Shown: piece by piece, positions 1 through 9,197 of the stretch
Layout: every line of letters starts with the position of its first letter
How positions within the stretch are numbered: the first letter of the stretch is position 1
NCBI GenBank assembly: GCA_938035125.1
Contig: CALHNS010000018.1
Location: 1-56,381, forward strand
DNA from: an uncultured Granulosicoccaceae bacterium
Lineage (GTDB): Bacteria; Pseudomonadota; Gammaproteobacteria; Granulosicoccales; Granulosicoccaceae
Length of the DNA: 56,381 bases
Reading direction: 5' to 3'
Notes under the pieces: model-generated
Database searches by the model: none
What the model was told of the DNA's origin: nothing
The model's input: only the letters and a program-made list of their open reading frames with translations
Translations under genes and position numbers: made by a program

Positions 1-1
1 T

Positions 2-661
2 CGCCGCATACAGTTAATGACTTTGCCAAGCTTAACCCCACTTGAAATAGCTAGCCAAGCTCCATTTGATGCATCTGATGCTAAACCGAAAGTGGCAAAA
101 GCGGCACCGGTACTACCAAAAATTGAAGTTACGATGAAGCCTGAAGAACTTCAAGAGCTTGCGATGGCTGCTGAAGGTTTGGAGCCTCATCGACGACAGC
201 CTAAAACAACAACCATTGTTGATGAACCGGTTGTTGCAGCTGCTTTACCTGCAGAACCTGTAAATACGGTAAAGCCCGTTAAGATTGATTTCGATCCAGT
301 AATACGAATTGCTAGTTTGGGTTTAGGTGGTACTTTGCAAGGGGTTAATTTTCGACCGGGTAGTACTGAATTTGTTGAAGGCTCGATGCAACACTTAGAC
401 ACGATCGCAAATCAGCTGAACGCAAACGATTCGGTTCGGGTTGCTTTATTAGTGCATGTAAGTGAAGACACTGACAGCGATACCAACCTATCGCTTAGTT
501 CTGATCAGGCCGATACGCTAATCGATTATCTAGAATCAAAAGGTGTTGATCGGAATCGTTTAGTGGCTGAGCCTTACGGTAATACCTTGCCATTAGCGCA
601 AACGGTTTACGAAAGTGATCGAGAACGCAATCGCCGAATCGAACTTCGAGTCATCGACTGA
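2..661 (+). CDS. OmpA-family C-terminal domain protein, 5' end probably outside window
   Basis: The reading frame is open to the left edge, and the first ATG (17) has no ribosome binding site, so the true start probably lies outside the window. The N-terminal 90 residues visible are Pro/Ala/Lys-rich and look like a linker. The last ~110 residues form an OmpA-like peptidoglycan-binding domain: a strand with FRPGSTEF, then a helix, then a region ending in NRRIELRV, the usual C-terminal signature. In this family the domain binds diaminopimelate of peptidoglycan in the periplasm. Two further OmpA-domain genes follow on the same strand, so it likely belongs to an envelope gene group. The exact role is unknown. 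Confidence 0.75.
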   Translation, partial: RRIQLMTLPSLTPLEIASQAPFDASDAKPKVAKAAPVLPKIEVTMKPEELQELAMAAEGLEPHRRQPKTTTIVDEPVVAAALPAEPVNTVKPVKIDFDPVIRIASLGLGGTLQGVNFRPGSTEFVEGSMQHLDTIANQLNANDSVRVALLVHVSEDTDSDTNLSLSSDQADTLIDYLESKGVDRNRLVAEPYGNTLPLAQTVYESDRERNRRIELRVID

Positions 662-692
662 GCGCTCAGTATTCGTGCCATGCAATCCTATG

Positions 693-708
693 CGTGATGC
701 AGTTCACA
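693..708. promoter_or_regulatory. CRP-like binding site 1
   Basis: The sequence CGTGA-N6-TCACA matches 9 of 10 positions of the CRP half-site consensus TGTGA-N6-TCACA. It lies in the 252-bp gap between the two OmpA-type genes, about 205 bp before the start at 914. A nearly identical 16-mer with the same centre (GCAGT) occurs at 3317-3332. Binding by a CRP/Vfr protein is inferred. Confidence 0.5.
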
Positions 709-913
709 TAATGGTGTTGTCTGTTCTTAGGTATTGGGCACTCAATTGCTTAAGAATTGAAAGAATTGTTTCTTTCAGTGATCTGGGTAGCGATTCTGCG
801 TAGCGAATTCAATTTGCAAGGCTATACTTGGAAGTTGAATTCAAGTCTGTATTGGTTTTAAGGGATTTTGCACCCTGATAAATCCTAACGCCTAAGCCTT
901 AGCGAGAGCTTTC

Positions 914-2041
914 ATGAAGATAGTCAAACGAACTGTAGCCTCTACCGTTCTTGTTTTTTCCTCCCTTACGATGGTTGCGTGTGGGTCATTTGGTGGTGGT
1001 TCGCGATCAGATTTTAACGGTAGGTTTTATGCAGGTGTGGGCGGTTTAGTCAGCCAGCTTGAGCCGGAAGAAAACGGGGTGACTGCGTTCAGTGTGGATG
1101 AAACCATCAGTGGGGGCGGCACGTTGGCATTAGGTTACGACTTAAGTTCTCGTTTCTCTGTTGAGGGCCACGTATCGTCATTAGGTGAAGCCACTTTTGA
1201 ACCCGATGGAAATATCAGTTACACCACGGCAGGGCTCAGTGCACTTGTATACGGTCTTAATGGTCAACGTAACCGTAATCGTCGAGAAGGTTTTTCTTTA
1301 TTCGGACGCCTTGGCGTAGGTGCGCTTGAAAATGAAGCCGAAGTGGTTCCGTTCGAACAAGTGAACGATGTGCATTTACTGGCAGGGATTGGCGCCGAAT
1401 ACGGTTTACGTAACGGATTAGGACTGCGCTTGGAAGCGGTATCTCACGACATTGATATTTTGCTAGGGCGAGCCGCATTGGTTTATCGTTTTGGTAGTGC
1501 AGGGCCGCGATCTCGCCCCGCTGCGCGCATACCCACACCCGCTCCAGCGCCACAAGCACCAACCGCTGAAACTGGTTCCACATCAACGTTACTCATAACC
1601 GATGCAACACCACTAGACAGTGATCTTGATGGCGTGTTGGATACGGATGATCAGTGCAACACAACGCCTGCAGGTACCCCTGTAGATTCTGACGGCTGTG
1701 AATTCTTTACAGGCGTTATTGACGGTATCGTGTTCGATTCAGGGTCAGATGTTTTAACACTTGAATCGCGCAGCATTTTAGGTGAAGTGGTTGATGTGTT
1801 AACGCAGTTCCCACAAGCTCGCATCTCAATAGCTGCACACACCGATGCTCAAGGGCCTGGTAGCGATAACTTAGAGTTATCAAAGCGTCGCGCCATCGCG
1901 GTAACACGTTTCTTAGTTGAGCAAGGAATAGACGGTTCTCGCTTATCACCTGAGGCCTATGGCGAAACACAGCCCATTCAGTCTAATGACACGCCTGAAG
2001 GTCGAGCCGCTAACCGACGTGTTGAATTTGACTTGTTGTAA
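914..2041 (+). CDS. OmpA-family outer-membrane lipoprotein with TSP3-like calcium motif
   Basis: This 375-residue protein starts with a lipoprotein signal peptide whose lipobox is VACG (Cys at about 23). Residues ~35-195 look like an outer-membrane beta-barrel of the OprF/OmpA-like type, with alternating Gly/aromatic strands. A Pro/Ala-rich linker (~200-225) and a thrombospondin type 3-like calcium motif (DSDLDGVLDTDDQC, ~235-250) follow. The C-terminal ~110 residues are an OmpA domain with the NRRVEF ending. The arrangement resembles OprF/OmpA porins that tie the outer membrane to peptidoglycan, but here with a lipid anchor. Its stop codon overlaps the start of the next gene (TAATG), so the two are probably translated together. 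Confidence 0.85.
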   Translation: MKIVKRTVASTVLVFSSLTMVACGSFGGGSRSDFNGRFYAGVGGLVSQLEPEENGVTAFSVDETISGGGTLALGYDLSSRFSVEGHVSSLGEATFEPDGNISYTTAGLSALVYGLNGQRNRNRREGFSLFGRLGVGALENEAEVVPFEQVNDVHLLAGIGAEYGLRNGLGLRLEAVSHDIDILLGRAALVYRFGSAGPRSRPAARIPTPAPAPQAPTAETGSTSTLLITDATPLDSDLDGVLDTDDQCNTTPAGTPVDSDGCEFFTGVIDGIVFDSGSDVLTLESRSILGEVVDVLTQFPQARISIAAHTDAQGPGSDNLELSKRRAIAVTRFLVEQGIDGSRLSPEAYGETQPIQSNDTPEGRAANRRVEFDLL

Positions 2042-3300
2042 TGAATGCAGTGCGGGAACACGCCAAGTTTTATGTTTGGCTTATTGCTAGCGCAGCTCTA
2101 ACCGGCTGCGCTGCCCCATCTGGGCAATCTAGTGTTACCGCATCGGGTGTGTTTGCATCGATCGATGGTGGGGCTGCGCAAATTGATCCTGACACGCTGA
2201 ATGATTCTCTTGAAGTTGAAGAATTTATCACTCCAGCGATTCGGCTGGGATTGGGTTATCAATTTAATTCCATAGCCGCGATTGAATTTCGTGCAGGTGA
2301 CTTAGGCACCGTGGAATTCACTGATGGTCGTGAATTAGGTTATCAAGTGGTAGATGCCAGTGGTTTATTGCAGTGGCGGCACCGTAACGCATCGATTTTT
2401 GGCCGTTTAGGTGTGGGTACTTTTATTAATGACGGCGATTTTGACGTGGAATTGGAAACGCCTGTACACCCTGTGGTGGGCGGCGGCTTAGCCTACCATA
2501 TAACCCCCAATGTTGATGTTCGGTTATCCGTTTCAGCGCATGGTGCGGATGCAGTTGTTGGGAACGCAGGTTTAGTCTGGCGCTTCGGTGGAAACCGCAG
2601 GGTTCGAAGGGTGCCGACAGTATCAGCACCCTCAACGTCAAACGAAAACGATGGTTTTCAAGCGGTTGCACCCGTGCAAACTGAAGAGCTTGCAGAGGAG
2701 TCACTGACGGTTACGCCAGTAGCGCCACGAGGTGGTGTTGAAAACAGTGGTTTACTTATCGATGAAAAACCCATACCCACATTGCAAACCTTTCCAGAAC
2801 CTGTTGTGCCCGATGAGGTTACCGCCTCTCTTCAGCAAACAACAGAACCTGTGGCTCCTGTTTCCGCTCCTGAGCCAGAACCGCAAGCGATAGCTGCTCC
2901 TCAGAACATTACAGAAGAACCGGAATCAGTCGCCATTCCCGACAATTCTCCTGAAGAATTGTATGTTGTTGACACGCTGCTGCCGATTAGAGCTTTACAA
3001 TTTGACCAAGGCGTTGCAAGTTTGTTGGATTCGTCACTATCTGATTTAGACCAAGTGGTGGATACCTTGAACGCAAACCCAGAACTTCGTTTGCAAGTGG
3101 AATCACATGCTGCGCCGATTGGAAACGAAGAATTGAACATGTTGCTGTCTAGGCGAAGAGCGTTGACGGTAATTAGATTGTTAGTGGAACGAGGCATAGA
3201 GGCCAGACGGTTAAGGCCGCGCGCTTTTGGTGACACAGCCCCAGTAGCGAATGCTGAATCTATTAACGAAAATGATCGAGTGGAATTTCGCATTCGGTAA
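2041..3300 (+). CDS. OmpA-family lipoprotein, paralogue of upstream gene
   Basis: The 419-residue product begins with a signal peptide and lipobox LTGC (Cys at about 23). A beta-barrel-like region (~30-185) resembles the one in the preceding gene, including the GLGYQF and FGRLGVGTF strands. A long linker (~190-300) rich in Pro, Val, Glu and Ala follows, with no TSP3 motif. The C-terminal OmpA-like domain (~310-419) ends NDRVEFRIR. The start overlaps the previous stop by one base. The pair looks like a tandem duplication that diverged in the linker. Predicted location is the outer membrane, with the C-terminus on peptidoglycan. Confidence 0.82.
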   Translation: MNAVREHAKFYVWLIASAALTGCAAPSGQSSVTASGVFASIDGGAAQIDPDTLNDSLEVEEFITPAIRLGLGYQFNSIAAIEFRAGDLGTVEFTDGRELGYQVVDASGLLQWRHRNASIFGRLGVGTFINDGDFDVELETPVHPVVGGGLAYHITPNVDVRLSVSAHGADAVVGNAGLVWRFGGNRRVRRVPTVSAPSTSNENDGFQAVAPVQTEELAEESLTVTPVAPRGGVENSGLLIDEKPIPTLQTFPEPVVPDEVTASLQQTTEPVAPVSAPEPEPQAIAAPQNITEEPESVAIPDNSPEELYVVDTLLPIRALQFDQGVASLLDSSLSDLDQVVDTLNANPELRLQVESHAAPIGNEELNMLLSRRRALTVIRLLVERGIEARRLRPRAFGDTAPVANAESINENDRVEFRIR

Positions 3301-3316
3301 CATATTGAAGTAACGA

Positions 3317-3332
3317 TGTGACGCAGTTCACA
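3317..3332. promoter_or_regulatory. CRP-like binding site 2 (perfect consensus)
   Basis: TGTGA-N6-TCACA matches all ten conserved positions of the E. coli CRP consensus. It lies about 108 bp upstream of the preferred start (3441) of the calcium-repeat surface protein. Its core is shared with the site at 693-708. Function is inferred from the motif. Confidence 0.6.
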
Positions 3333-3440
3333 TTGTTGACAGTAGCGTGACATTGATTGGCGTCAATGCTGCTCTTTAAATGCTTTGCTAGTAATTATTT
3401 TATTCATTTACGAACGTGCGATTGGCAGGAACTATCGAAC

Positions 3441-5159
3441 ATGCTTAAACCCAATGTACTGAACTTATTCGTCGCTGCAGCTTTAGGTGTTGCCGCTTCT
3501 CCAGTCTTGGCTGTTGACAGTGGCGATGCGCCACAGGTTTACGGCGATGCCACCCACGAAGTGGTTGTTGGCGCTCCTCAAATTGGATCGGTTGGCCCTG
3601 ATAACAATGGCCCAGTTTTCGGACCTTTCGCCGATGGCGATGACCTATCAGAAGGCGTTGATGACGAAGACGGCGTGTTTGAATTTCCAACACTGGTTCA
3701 AAATGGCAAGGCCTACACCACTAACGTGTTTGTTGAAAACAGCACTGGTAATGAAGCCACTTTGGCAGGCTGGGTAGACTTCGACGGCAATGGCGTGTTT
3801 GATCCTGATGAATACACAGTAGCCACCGTGCCCTCTAGTGCACCGGGTGAGCAAGTTCGAGTAAAGCTTGAATGGAATTCATTATTGGGTGTAACCACTG
3901 ACTTCTTCGGCCCCACATTCGCACGTTTTCGAATCAGCTCACAGCCTATCGGTCCTGGCAATGCCACAGGCTTCTTGCCCGATGGTGAAGTAGAGGATTA
4001 CGGCTTACAAATTCAGGCAGATTTTGACGGTGATGAAATTCCGGATGGTGATGACCTTGATAACGACAATGATGGCATTCCAGATTTAGTTGAAGGTACG
4101 GTCGACACCGATGGTGATTTAACGCCAGATGCCCGTGACTTCGATTCCGATGGCGATGGCATTGCAGACTTTATTGAAGCGGGTAATCAGCCCACTAACC
4201 CTGTCGATACCGATGGTGACGGCACGCCTGACTTTTTAGATCTTGATTCCAACAACGATGGCACACCAGACAGTGTATTCGCTGACGATGATTCAGACCA
4301 AGACGGCATTCCCAACGCATTGGAAGGCTCTGGCGATACCGATGGCGACGGTGTATTAAATTCAGCTGATATCGATTCAGACAACGACGCTATTCCTGAT
4401 GCGGTTGAGTTTGGATCGGGCAATTCTGCTGTAGATACCGATGGCGATGGTGTTCCTGATTTCCAAGATTTAGACAGCGATAACGACGGCATACCCGATG
4501 CGTTTGAATCGAACTTCTTCACCGTTAACGTGGCTGAATTAGATCAAGATTTAGATGGTCGCTTAGATGGAAACTTAATTTTCGGCACCAATGGCCTTGC
4601 CGACGTTGTTGAAACTGATGACGATTCGGGCATCCCTGTATTCGCTATCGCTGATACTGATGATGACGGTGTGCAGGATTTCCGTGATCTAGACAGCGAC
4701 AGTGATGGTGTGAACGATGTCTCTGAAGCAGGTGCTGACGATGTTAATTCTGATGGCATGATTGATAACGGTGTTGATAGCAACGACGATGGTCTGTTTG
4801 AAGGCAACATCAATTTTCTATTCGCCGACAGCCGATTACCGGATGTAGACACAGATTTTCTACCCGATTTCCAAGACGCTGATGCCGATGGCAGCACGTT
4901 AGGTGTGGTAGGCAATGGCTCAACGACAGTTCCTGTGGTGACAACTCCAGCGCCTACAACCGATAACGTGGTAGCTCAAACGCCAGTGGTTGGCGACAGC
5001 GGCGGTATTATCCAAACTGGTATTCAAGGTGCGGCAGGTTGCAGTGTTAGCGGTCAAGCCAAAGATAAGGTACTGCCTATGCTTGCGTTGGTTAGTGTAT
5101 TGATGATGGCTATGCGGCGTCGAAAGTCGGCTGTTGTTAAAGGTGACATCAAACGTTAA
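3441..5159 (+). CDS. Secreted GEVED/TSP3 calcium-repeat surface protein with C-terminal sorting-like tail
   Basis: I prefer the ATG at 3441 because it gives a clean signal peptide (MLKPNVLNLF, cleaved after VLA); an upstream ATG at 3357 in the same frame only adds an unlikely N-terminal extension. The 572-residue product has a GEVED-type domain in the first ~190 residues, ending GEVEDYGLQI. About 300 residues of Asp/Gly-rich TSP3/EF-hand-like repeats follow (units such as DSDGDGIADF and DTDGDGVPDF), expected to bind calcium. A Thr/Pro/Val linker leads to a tail with Gly-Cys, a hydrophobic helix and a basic MRRRKS cluster. This tail resembles protein-sorting signals of the JDVT-CTERM/MYXO-CTERM kind. 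It is probably a cell-surface or matrix protein; its ligand is unknown. A terminator follows. Confidence 0.78.
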   Translation: MLKPNVLNLFVAAALGVAASPVLAVDSGDAPQVYGDATHEVVVGAPQIGSVGPDNNGPVFGPFADGDDLSEGVDDEDGVFEFPTLVQNGKAYTTNVFVENSTGNEATLAGWVDFDGNGVFDPDEYTVATVPSSAPGEQVRVKLEWNSLLGVTTDFFGPTFARFRISSQPIGPGNATGFLPDGEVEDYGLQIQADFDGDEIPDGDDLDNDNDGIPDLVEGTVDTDGDLTPDARDFDSDGDGIADFIEAGNQPTNPVDTDGDGTPDFLDLDSNNDGTPDSVFADDDSDQDGIPNALEGSGDTDGDGVLNSADIDSDNDAIPDAVEFGSGNSAVDTDGDGVPDFQDLDSDNDGIPDAFESNFFTVNVAELDQDLDGRLDGNLIFGTNGLADVVETDDDSGIPVFAIADTDDDGVQDFRDLDSDSDGVNDVSEAGADDVNSDGMIDNGVDSNDDGLFEGNINFLFADSRLPDVDTDFLPDFQDADADGSTLGVVGNGSTTVPVVTTPAPTTDNVVAQTPVVGDSGGIIQTGIQGAAGCSVSGQAKDKVLPMLALVSVLMMAMRRRKSAVVKGDIKR

Positions 5160-5184
5160 GGCTACATTGGCAGTACGTGTTTGA

Positions 5185-5215
5185 AAAAACCCGCTTTTTA
5201 AGCGGGTTTTTTTTT
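5185..5215 (+). terminator. Rho-independent terminator after surface-protein gene
   Basis: An AAACCCGCTT/AAGCGGGTTT stem with a very short loop is followed by a run of nine Ts, 26 bp after the stop codon at 5159. Confidence 0.9.
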
Positions 5216-5535
5216 GCCTAAGTGTTACGGCCTGTAAAAGAACAGAAATTACCAAAAATAATTTTACTGAATCCTAGAAAACTAACCAGCCTCACATTTG
5301 AAAGAGATGTGTTTGTTGAAAAGCTTATTTAAAGGGGTTCGGGCGTCTTTAGCTTGTAGTGCCAGATGTAGTGTAATTACAAATATGCCCTGAAAAGGCT
5401 CTGTAGCGGGCTTTTTTAGTGAATTCGACCACAACACAGTTTGAAAATAGTCGTATAGTTCGCTCCAAGAGCTGCCGCTAACCCGAAAAGCGAGCGCAAA
5501 AGAACTCGTGAACATGGAATATTTAGGAGCAAGTA
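5216..5535. other. Gene-free stretch upstream of pckA
   Basis: No coding signal is convincing here; an opposite-strand frame across it continues into pckA and is rejected. A perfect 10-bp palindrome, TGTAATTACA, sits at 5372-5381, about 155 bp before pckA, and could be an operator. The pckA ribosome binding site (TTTAGGAGCAAG) lies just before 5536. No clear -35/-10 pair was identified. Confidence 0.4.
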
Positions 5536-7164
5536 ATGAATGCATCGGCCAAGCAAATAATGACTCAGCTTGATTTAAGCCAGCATGGAATTTTGGACGC
5601 ATACGATATCGTTCATAACCCAAGCTATGAGCAGTTGTTTGCAGAAGAAACAGCCGCACATCTAACCGGTCTTGAGAAAGGGATCGTTACCGAAAGTGGC
5701 GCAGTTGCTGTGGACACGGGTGCATTTACAGGTCGTAGCCCTAACGATAAATACATCGTTTTAGACGATACCACGCGTGACACCTTGTGGTGGGCAGGCG
5801 ATAACAAAGCTAACGACAATAACCCCATATCTGAAGCGGTATGGGCTGATTTAAAAGCGGCTACTGTTTCGCAGTTAAGTAACAAACGGTTGTTCGTTGT
5901 GGATGCTTATTGTGGTGCTAATGAGAACACACGTTTGTCCGTGCGATTTGTCATGGAAGTGGCATGGCAGGCGCACTTTGTAACCAACATGTTCATTCGC
6001 CCAAGTGATGCTGAACTGGCTACCTTCGAACCTGATTTTGTGGTGATGAACGCTGCGAAAACGGTTAATGATAAGTGGCAGGAACACGGTCTGAATTCAG
6101 AGAACTTCGTTGCCTTTAACTTAACGGAAAAAATGCAAATCATTGGCGGTACTTGGTACGGCGGTGAGATGAAGAAAGGCATGTTCGCTTACATGAATTA
6201 CTTATTACCTCTGCGCGGCATTGCTTCTATGCACTGCTCAGCGAATGCCGATGAAAAGGGTGATACCGCTGTATTTTTTGGTCTTTCAGGAACGGGTAAA
6301 ACCACGTTATCAACAGACCCTAAGCGTCAGTTGATTGGTGATGATGAGCACGGTTGGGATGATGATGGCGTGTTCAACTTCGAAGGCGGCTGTTACGCTA
6401 AAACGATTCGCTTAAGTGCTGAATCTGAGCCTGATATTTTCAACGCTATAAAACGTGATGCCTTACTTGAGAACGTAGCTATCGTTGATGGCGATAAGGT
6501 GGATTACGATGACGGTTCTAAAACAGAAAACGCTCGTGTGTCTTACCCAATACATCACATTCAAAATATTGTTAAGCCTGTGTCTCGTGCAGGTCATGCA
6601 TCGAAGGTGATTTTCTTATCAGCTGATGCCTTTGGTGTGCTACCTCCGGTTTCAGTGCTAACCCCAGAGCAAACGCAGTACCATTTTCTATCAGGTTTTA
6701 CCGCTAAATTAGCCGGTACTGAGCTGGGTGTGACTGAGCCAACACCAACGTTTTCAGCCTGTTTTGGTAAAGCATTTTTAAGCTTGCACCCAACGCAATA
6801 CGCAGAGCAGTTGGTGAAGCGTATGCAAGCCTCAGGTGCTAAAGCCTATCTTGTTAACACCGGTTGGAATGGCTCTGGAAATCGCATTTCAATAAAAGCC
6901 ACACGAGCGATTATTGATGCAATCCTAGATGGCTCTATTGATCAAGCCGATACTGAGACGGTTCCAGTATTTAACTTGGCGGTACCAACAAGCTTGCCAG
7001 GCGTTGATGACAACTTACTAGACCCTCGTAAGAGTTACGATGATGCGAATGAGTGGAGCAGCCGAGCGGACGACTTAGCGGCAAAGTTCATCAATAACTT
7101 TGCGCAGTACACCGATAATGCACACGGCGCATCATTGGTATCTGCAGGGCCTAAGCTAGGCTAG
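5536..7164 (+). CDS. pckA: Phosphoenolpyruvate carboxykinase (ATP)
   Basis: The enzyme converts oxaloacetate and ATP to phosphoenolpyruvate, ADP and CO2, the first committed step of gluconeogenesis, in the cytoplasm. The 542-residue length is typical of the ATP-dependent family. Visible signatures are the R-S-P-N-D-K substrate segment (~67-72), the P-loop [11 protein letters not shown] (249-259) and the metal-binding DDEHGW segment (269-274). The ATG at 5536 has AGGAG eight bases upstream. It stands alone between terminators at 5185 and 7273. Nothing in the protein looks unusual. Confidence 0.97.
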   Translation: MNASAKQIMTQLDLSQHGILDAYDIVHNPSYEQLFAEETAAHLTGLEKGIVTESGAVAVDTGAFTGRSPNDKYIVLDDTTRDTLWWAGDNKANDNNPISEAVWADLKAATVSQLSNKRLFVVDAYCGANENTRLSVRFVMEVAWQAHFVTNMFIRPSDAELATFEPDFVVMNAAKTVNDKWQEHGLNSENFVAFNLTEKMQIIGGTWYGGEMKKGMFAYMNYLLPLRGIASMHCSANADEKGDTAVFFGLSGTGKTTLSTDPKRQLIGDDEHGWDDDGVFNFEGGCYAKTIRLSAESEPDIFNAIKRDALLENVAIVDGDKVDYDDGSKTENARVSYPIHHIQNIVKPVSRAGHASKVIFLSADAFGVLPPVSVLTPEQTQYHFLSGFTAKLAGTELGVTEPTPTFSACFGKAFLSLHPTQYAEQLVKRMQASGAKAYLVNTGWNGSGNRISIKATRAIIDAILDGSIDQADTETVPVFNLAVPTSLPGVDDNLLDPRKSYDDANEWSSRADDLAAKFINNFAQYTDNAHGASLVSAGPKLG

Positions 7165-7200
7165 ATATACAAGAAAAAACGGCGTAAGAGACATTGCACT

Positions 7201-7262
7201 ATTGGTAAATGCCAGCGCAATAAAATTGCGATATTGGTAAAACCAGCGCAAGAAAGTTGCGC
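7201..7262. repeat. 32-bp tandem imperfect repeat with internal hairpins
   Basis: Two copies (7201-7230 and 7233-7262) of ATTGGTAAAnnCCAGCGCAA followed by a short spacer and TTGCG. Each copy forms its own small hairpin; in copy 2 it is GCGCAA-N5-TTGCGC. They lie between the pckA stop and the shared terminator. Confidence 0.75.
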
Positions 7263-7272
7263 TAGGCAATAG

Positions 7273-7310
7273 AAAAAGGGCAGGTGCTGTACAAGCACTT
7301 GCCCTTTTTT
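7273..7310. terminator. Terminator between convergent pckA and bepA
   Basis: The stem AAAGGGCAGGTGCT/AGCACTTGCCCTTT ends in a T run on the + strand. A matching A run precedes it (7273-7277), so it can act in both directions. The flanking genes converge on it. Confidence 0.88.
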
Positions 7311-7333
7311 GTGTCCTCTTTTGCAGCCCTTTT

Positions 7334-8812
7334 TTATCGAGGAGATACGCCTCTAACAACATCTAAGCTGGCTCTTAGCCTAAGCTCATCTTGGCTGCCT
7401 GGTGCGATGTGGCGAAGCGCCAGCTCTAACTGACTAGCCGCGCGCTCGTATTCATCGTATTCAGCGAAATAGTAGGCCAGCATTTCATGGCTTGCCGCCA
7501 GTTCCCCCATCTGCTGTTGTACGTTCGCCAGAGCGCGATAGGCTTGTGGATGAGGCTGGTCGGTGTGGCGTAAGTAGTTTGTTGCAAGCGTTTTAGCATC
7601 GGCTAATTGCCGCTCTTCGATGACCTGATCTAACAGTAATTCCAGTATTGAGAACCGTTCTGGAAAGAGTGCGTGCAAGGTTCTCAGTTGTTTCTGGCTC
7701 TCTTTTACATCCCCTTTCGCAGCTTTTATTTCTGCCTCTAGTAGCAGCACCATAGGGTGGTCTTTCACTCGTTTTGACAGCTCTTGCATCCATGTGGTGG
7801 CATCTTGCAGTCGGTTGCTTCTTAAGTGAAGAAGCGCTAGCGCATAAGCGGTTTCAGGTGCATTGTTGCGGCGCCACTTCGAATTCTCTCGCTGTAACTG
7901 CTGCGCTTTATCTTCTGTGGTTAGCACGTTCATTCGAGCTTTAAATAAACGGAAATCTAACTGATTTTCGCGGCTTTTAGCCGTTAAATTGGCCGCCCGA
8001 TTTGAGGCTTCTGCAATACGTTTTGAATCCAATGGATGGGTGCGTAAATACTCGAGCTGCAACCCAGCGGTATTTAAGCGATTTTTGCGTTCTAAGATGG
8101 AAAAAGACTCGGCCATGGCTGAAGGATCAAACTCTGCGCTGTTCAAAATGTCGATCCCGATGCGATCGGCCTCTATTTCGTTTGCGCGCGTAAAGTTGAT
8201 GCTGTTTTGCTGTGTAACGGCTAAGCCTGCCGCTAATGCAGCTTGCCCAGCTTCAGGGGAGGCTTGACCGATTAAGATGGCCGCCAGAATCGTGGCGGCA
8301 GCGCTCAACGAGCGAGATCTGCCGGTTGCAAATGTTCGGGCGTGATGACGCTGCGTCACATGCGCTATTTCGTGAGCCAGCACACCGGCCAGTTGTTCTT
8401 CAAAATTCATGGCATCAATCAGGCCTTGGTTGACACCGATGTAGCCCCCTGGGATAGCAAAAGCGTTGATGGCAGGGTCTTGGATAATGAAGAAATTGAA
8501 GGTGCTTGTTTGACGGCCCGAGGCTTGGACCAATTTCTGGCCTAAGGTGTTTATGTATTCTTCTAATTGGGTGTCACGCGCAAGCGGCAACGAGGCTCTG
8601 ATTTGCCTCATTAGTTGTCGACCGATGGCTTGTTCTTCCAGCGGAGAGAGCGCGTTATCAGCCGGTTCTCCCATCGAGGGTAGGTTACTCTGCGAGCCGG
8701 CAGGCGCTGAAACCAACGCGAATAACACCCCAGAAACCAGTAACGCGCACAGCATTGAGCTGAAGCATTTTGGTACTCGATTTCTCAATTTTTGGTGAAT
8801 TCGACTGGTCAC
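7334..8812 (-). CDS. bepA: M48 metalloprotease with TPR repeats, BepA (YfgC)
   Basis: BepA is a periplasmic zinc protease and chaperone that helps assemble or degrade outer-membrane proteins, notably LptD, at the BAM complex. The 492-residue product has a signal peptide (~1-40), an M48 peptidase domain with the zinc motif HEIAH (H147, E148, H151) and the third ligand in NEIEAD (E214), and a C-terminal half made of TPR-like helices (~300-480). Length and domain order match E. coli BepA. It is transcribed towards pckA and is divergent from ilvI. Confidence 0.92.
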   Translation of the reverse strand: MTSRIHQKLRNRVPKCFSSMLCALLVSGVLFALVSAPAGSQSNLPSMGEPADNALSPLEEQAIGRQLMRQIRASLPLARDTQLEEYINTLGQKLVQASGRQTSTFNFFIIQDPAINAFAIPGGYIGVNQGLIDAMNFEEQLAGVLAHEIAHVTQRHHARTFATGRSRSLSAAATILAAILIGQASPEAGQAALAAGLAVTQQNSINFTRANEIEADRIGIDILNSAEFDPSAMAESFSILERKNRLNTAGLQLEYLRTHPLDSKRIAEASNRAANLTAKSRENQLDFRLFKARMNVLTTEDKAQQLQRENSKWRRNNAPETAYALALLHLRSNRLQDATTWMQELSKRVKDHPMVLLLEAEIKAAKGDVKESQKQLRTLHALFPERFSILELLLDQVIEERQLADAKTLATNYLRHTDQPHPQAYRALANVQQQMGELAASHEMLAYYFAEYDEYERAASQLELALRHIAPGSQDELRLRASLDVVRGVSPR

Positions 8813-9197
8813 AATATTCGGGCTTCTGGTGTAGAGTCCTTAATTCTTTATCGGCCTAATTCAGGTTCGCTGGAGCCGGGAAGGTTCCCTCTGATGTCAA
8901 TCTAGCACGAGGGCTCTGTCTAAATTTCGATCCGGTCTCACTTCATGCGATGTATCACCGAGCGGTGCGGTGATTGGTTATACTTCAACCACGTTCTGGG
9001 GCACGACACAATCAGGTTTGGCAGTGCACAGTGGTTGCGATCAAATCACACGGATTCGATCGTTATAAAACGCGGAAAAACCCTCCCGCTGAAAACCGCT
9101 TTGCGACCGACTGCTAATCCACCTCAACGCACATCTAAAAATCTCAACACGTGGCTATTGGCCGATTTTTTACTGATTACATTGAGGAACCCACACG
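8813..9197. other. Divergent intergenic region between bepA and ilvI
   Basis: The 385-bp gap must hold both promoters. An inverted repeat ATCACCG-N7-CGGTGAT (8954-8974) is a candidate operator. A + strand frame (8945-9229) runs through the ilvI start without a ribosome binding site and is not considered real. I see no leader peptide rich in branched-chain codons and no attenuator. A TTGAGGA ribosome binding site at 9182-9188 serves ilvI. Confidence 0.4.

Noticed and set aside
4187..4915. Minus-strand Ser-rich frames inside the calcium-repeat gene
   Set aside because: They mirror the Asp/Gly repeat codons of the + strand gene.
5282..5659. Minus-strand reading frame of 125 codons before pckA
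   Set aside because: It overlaps the pckA start, has no ribosome binding site and no recognisable domain.
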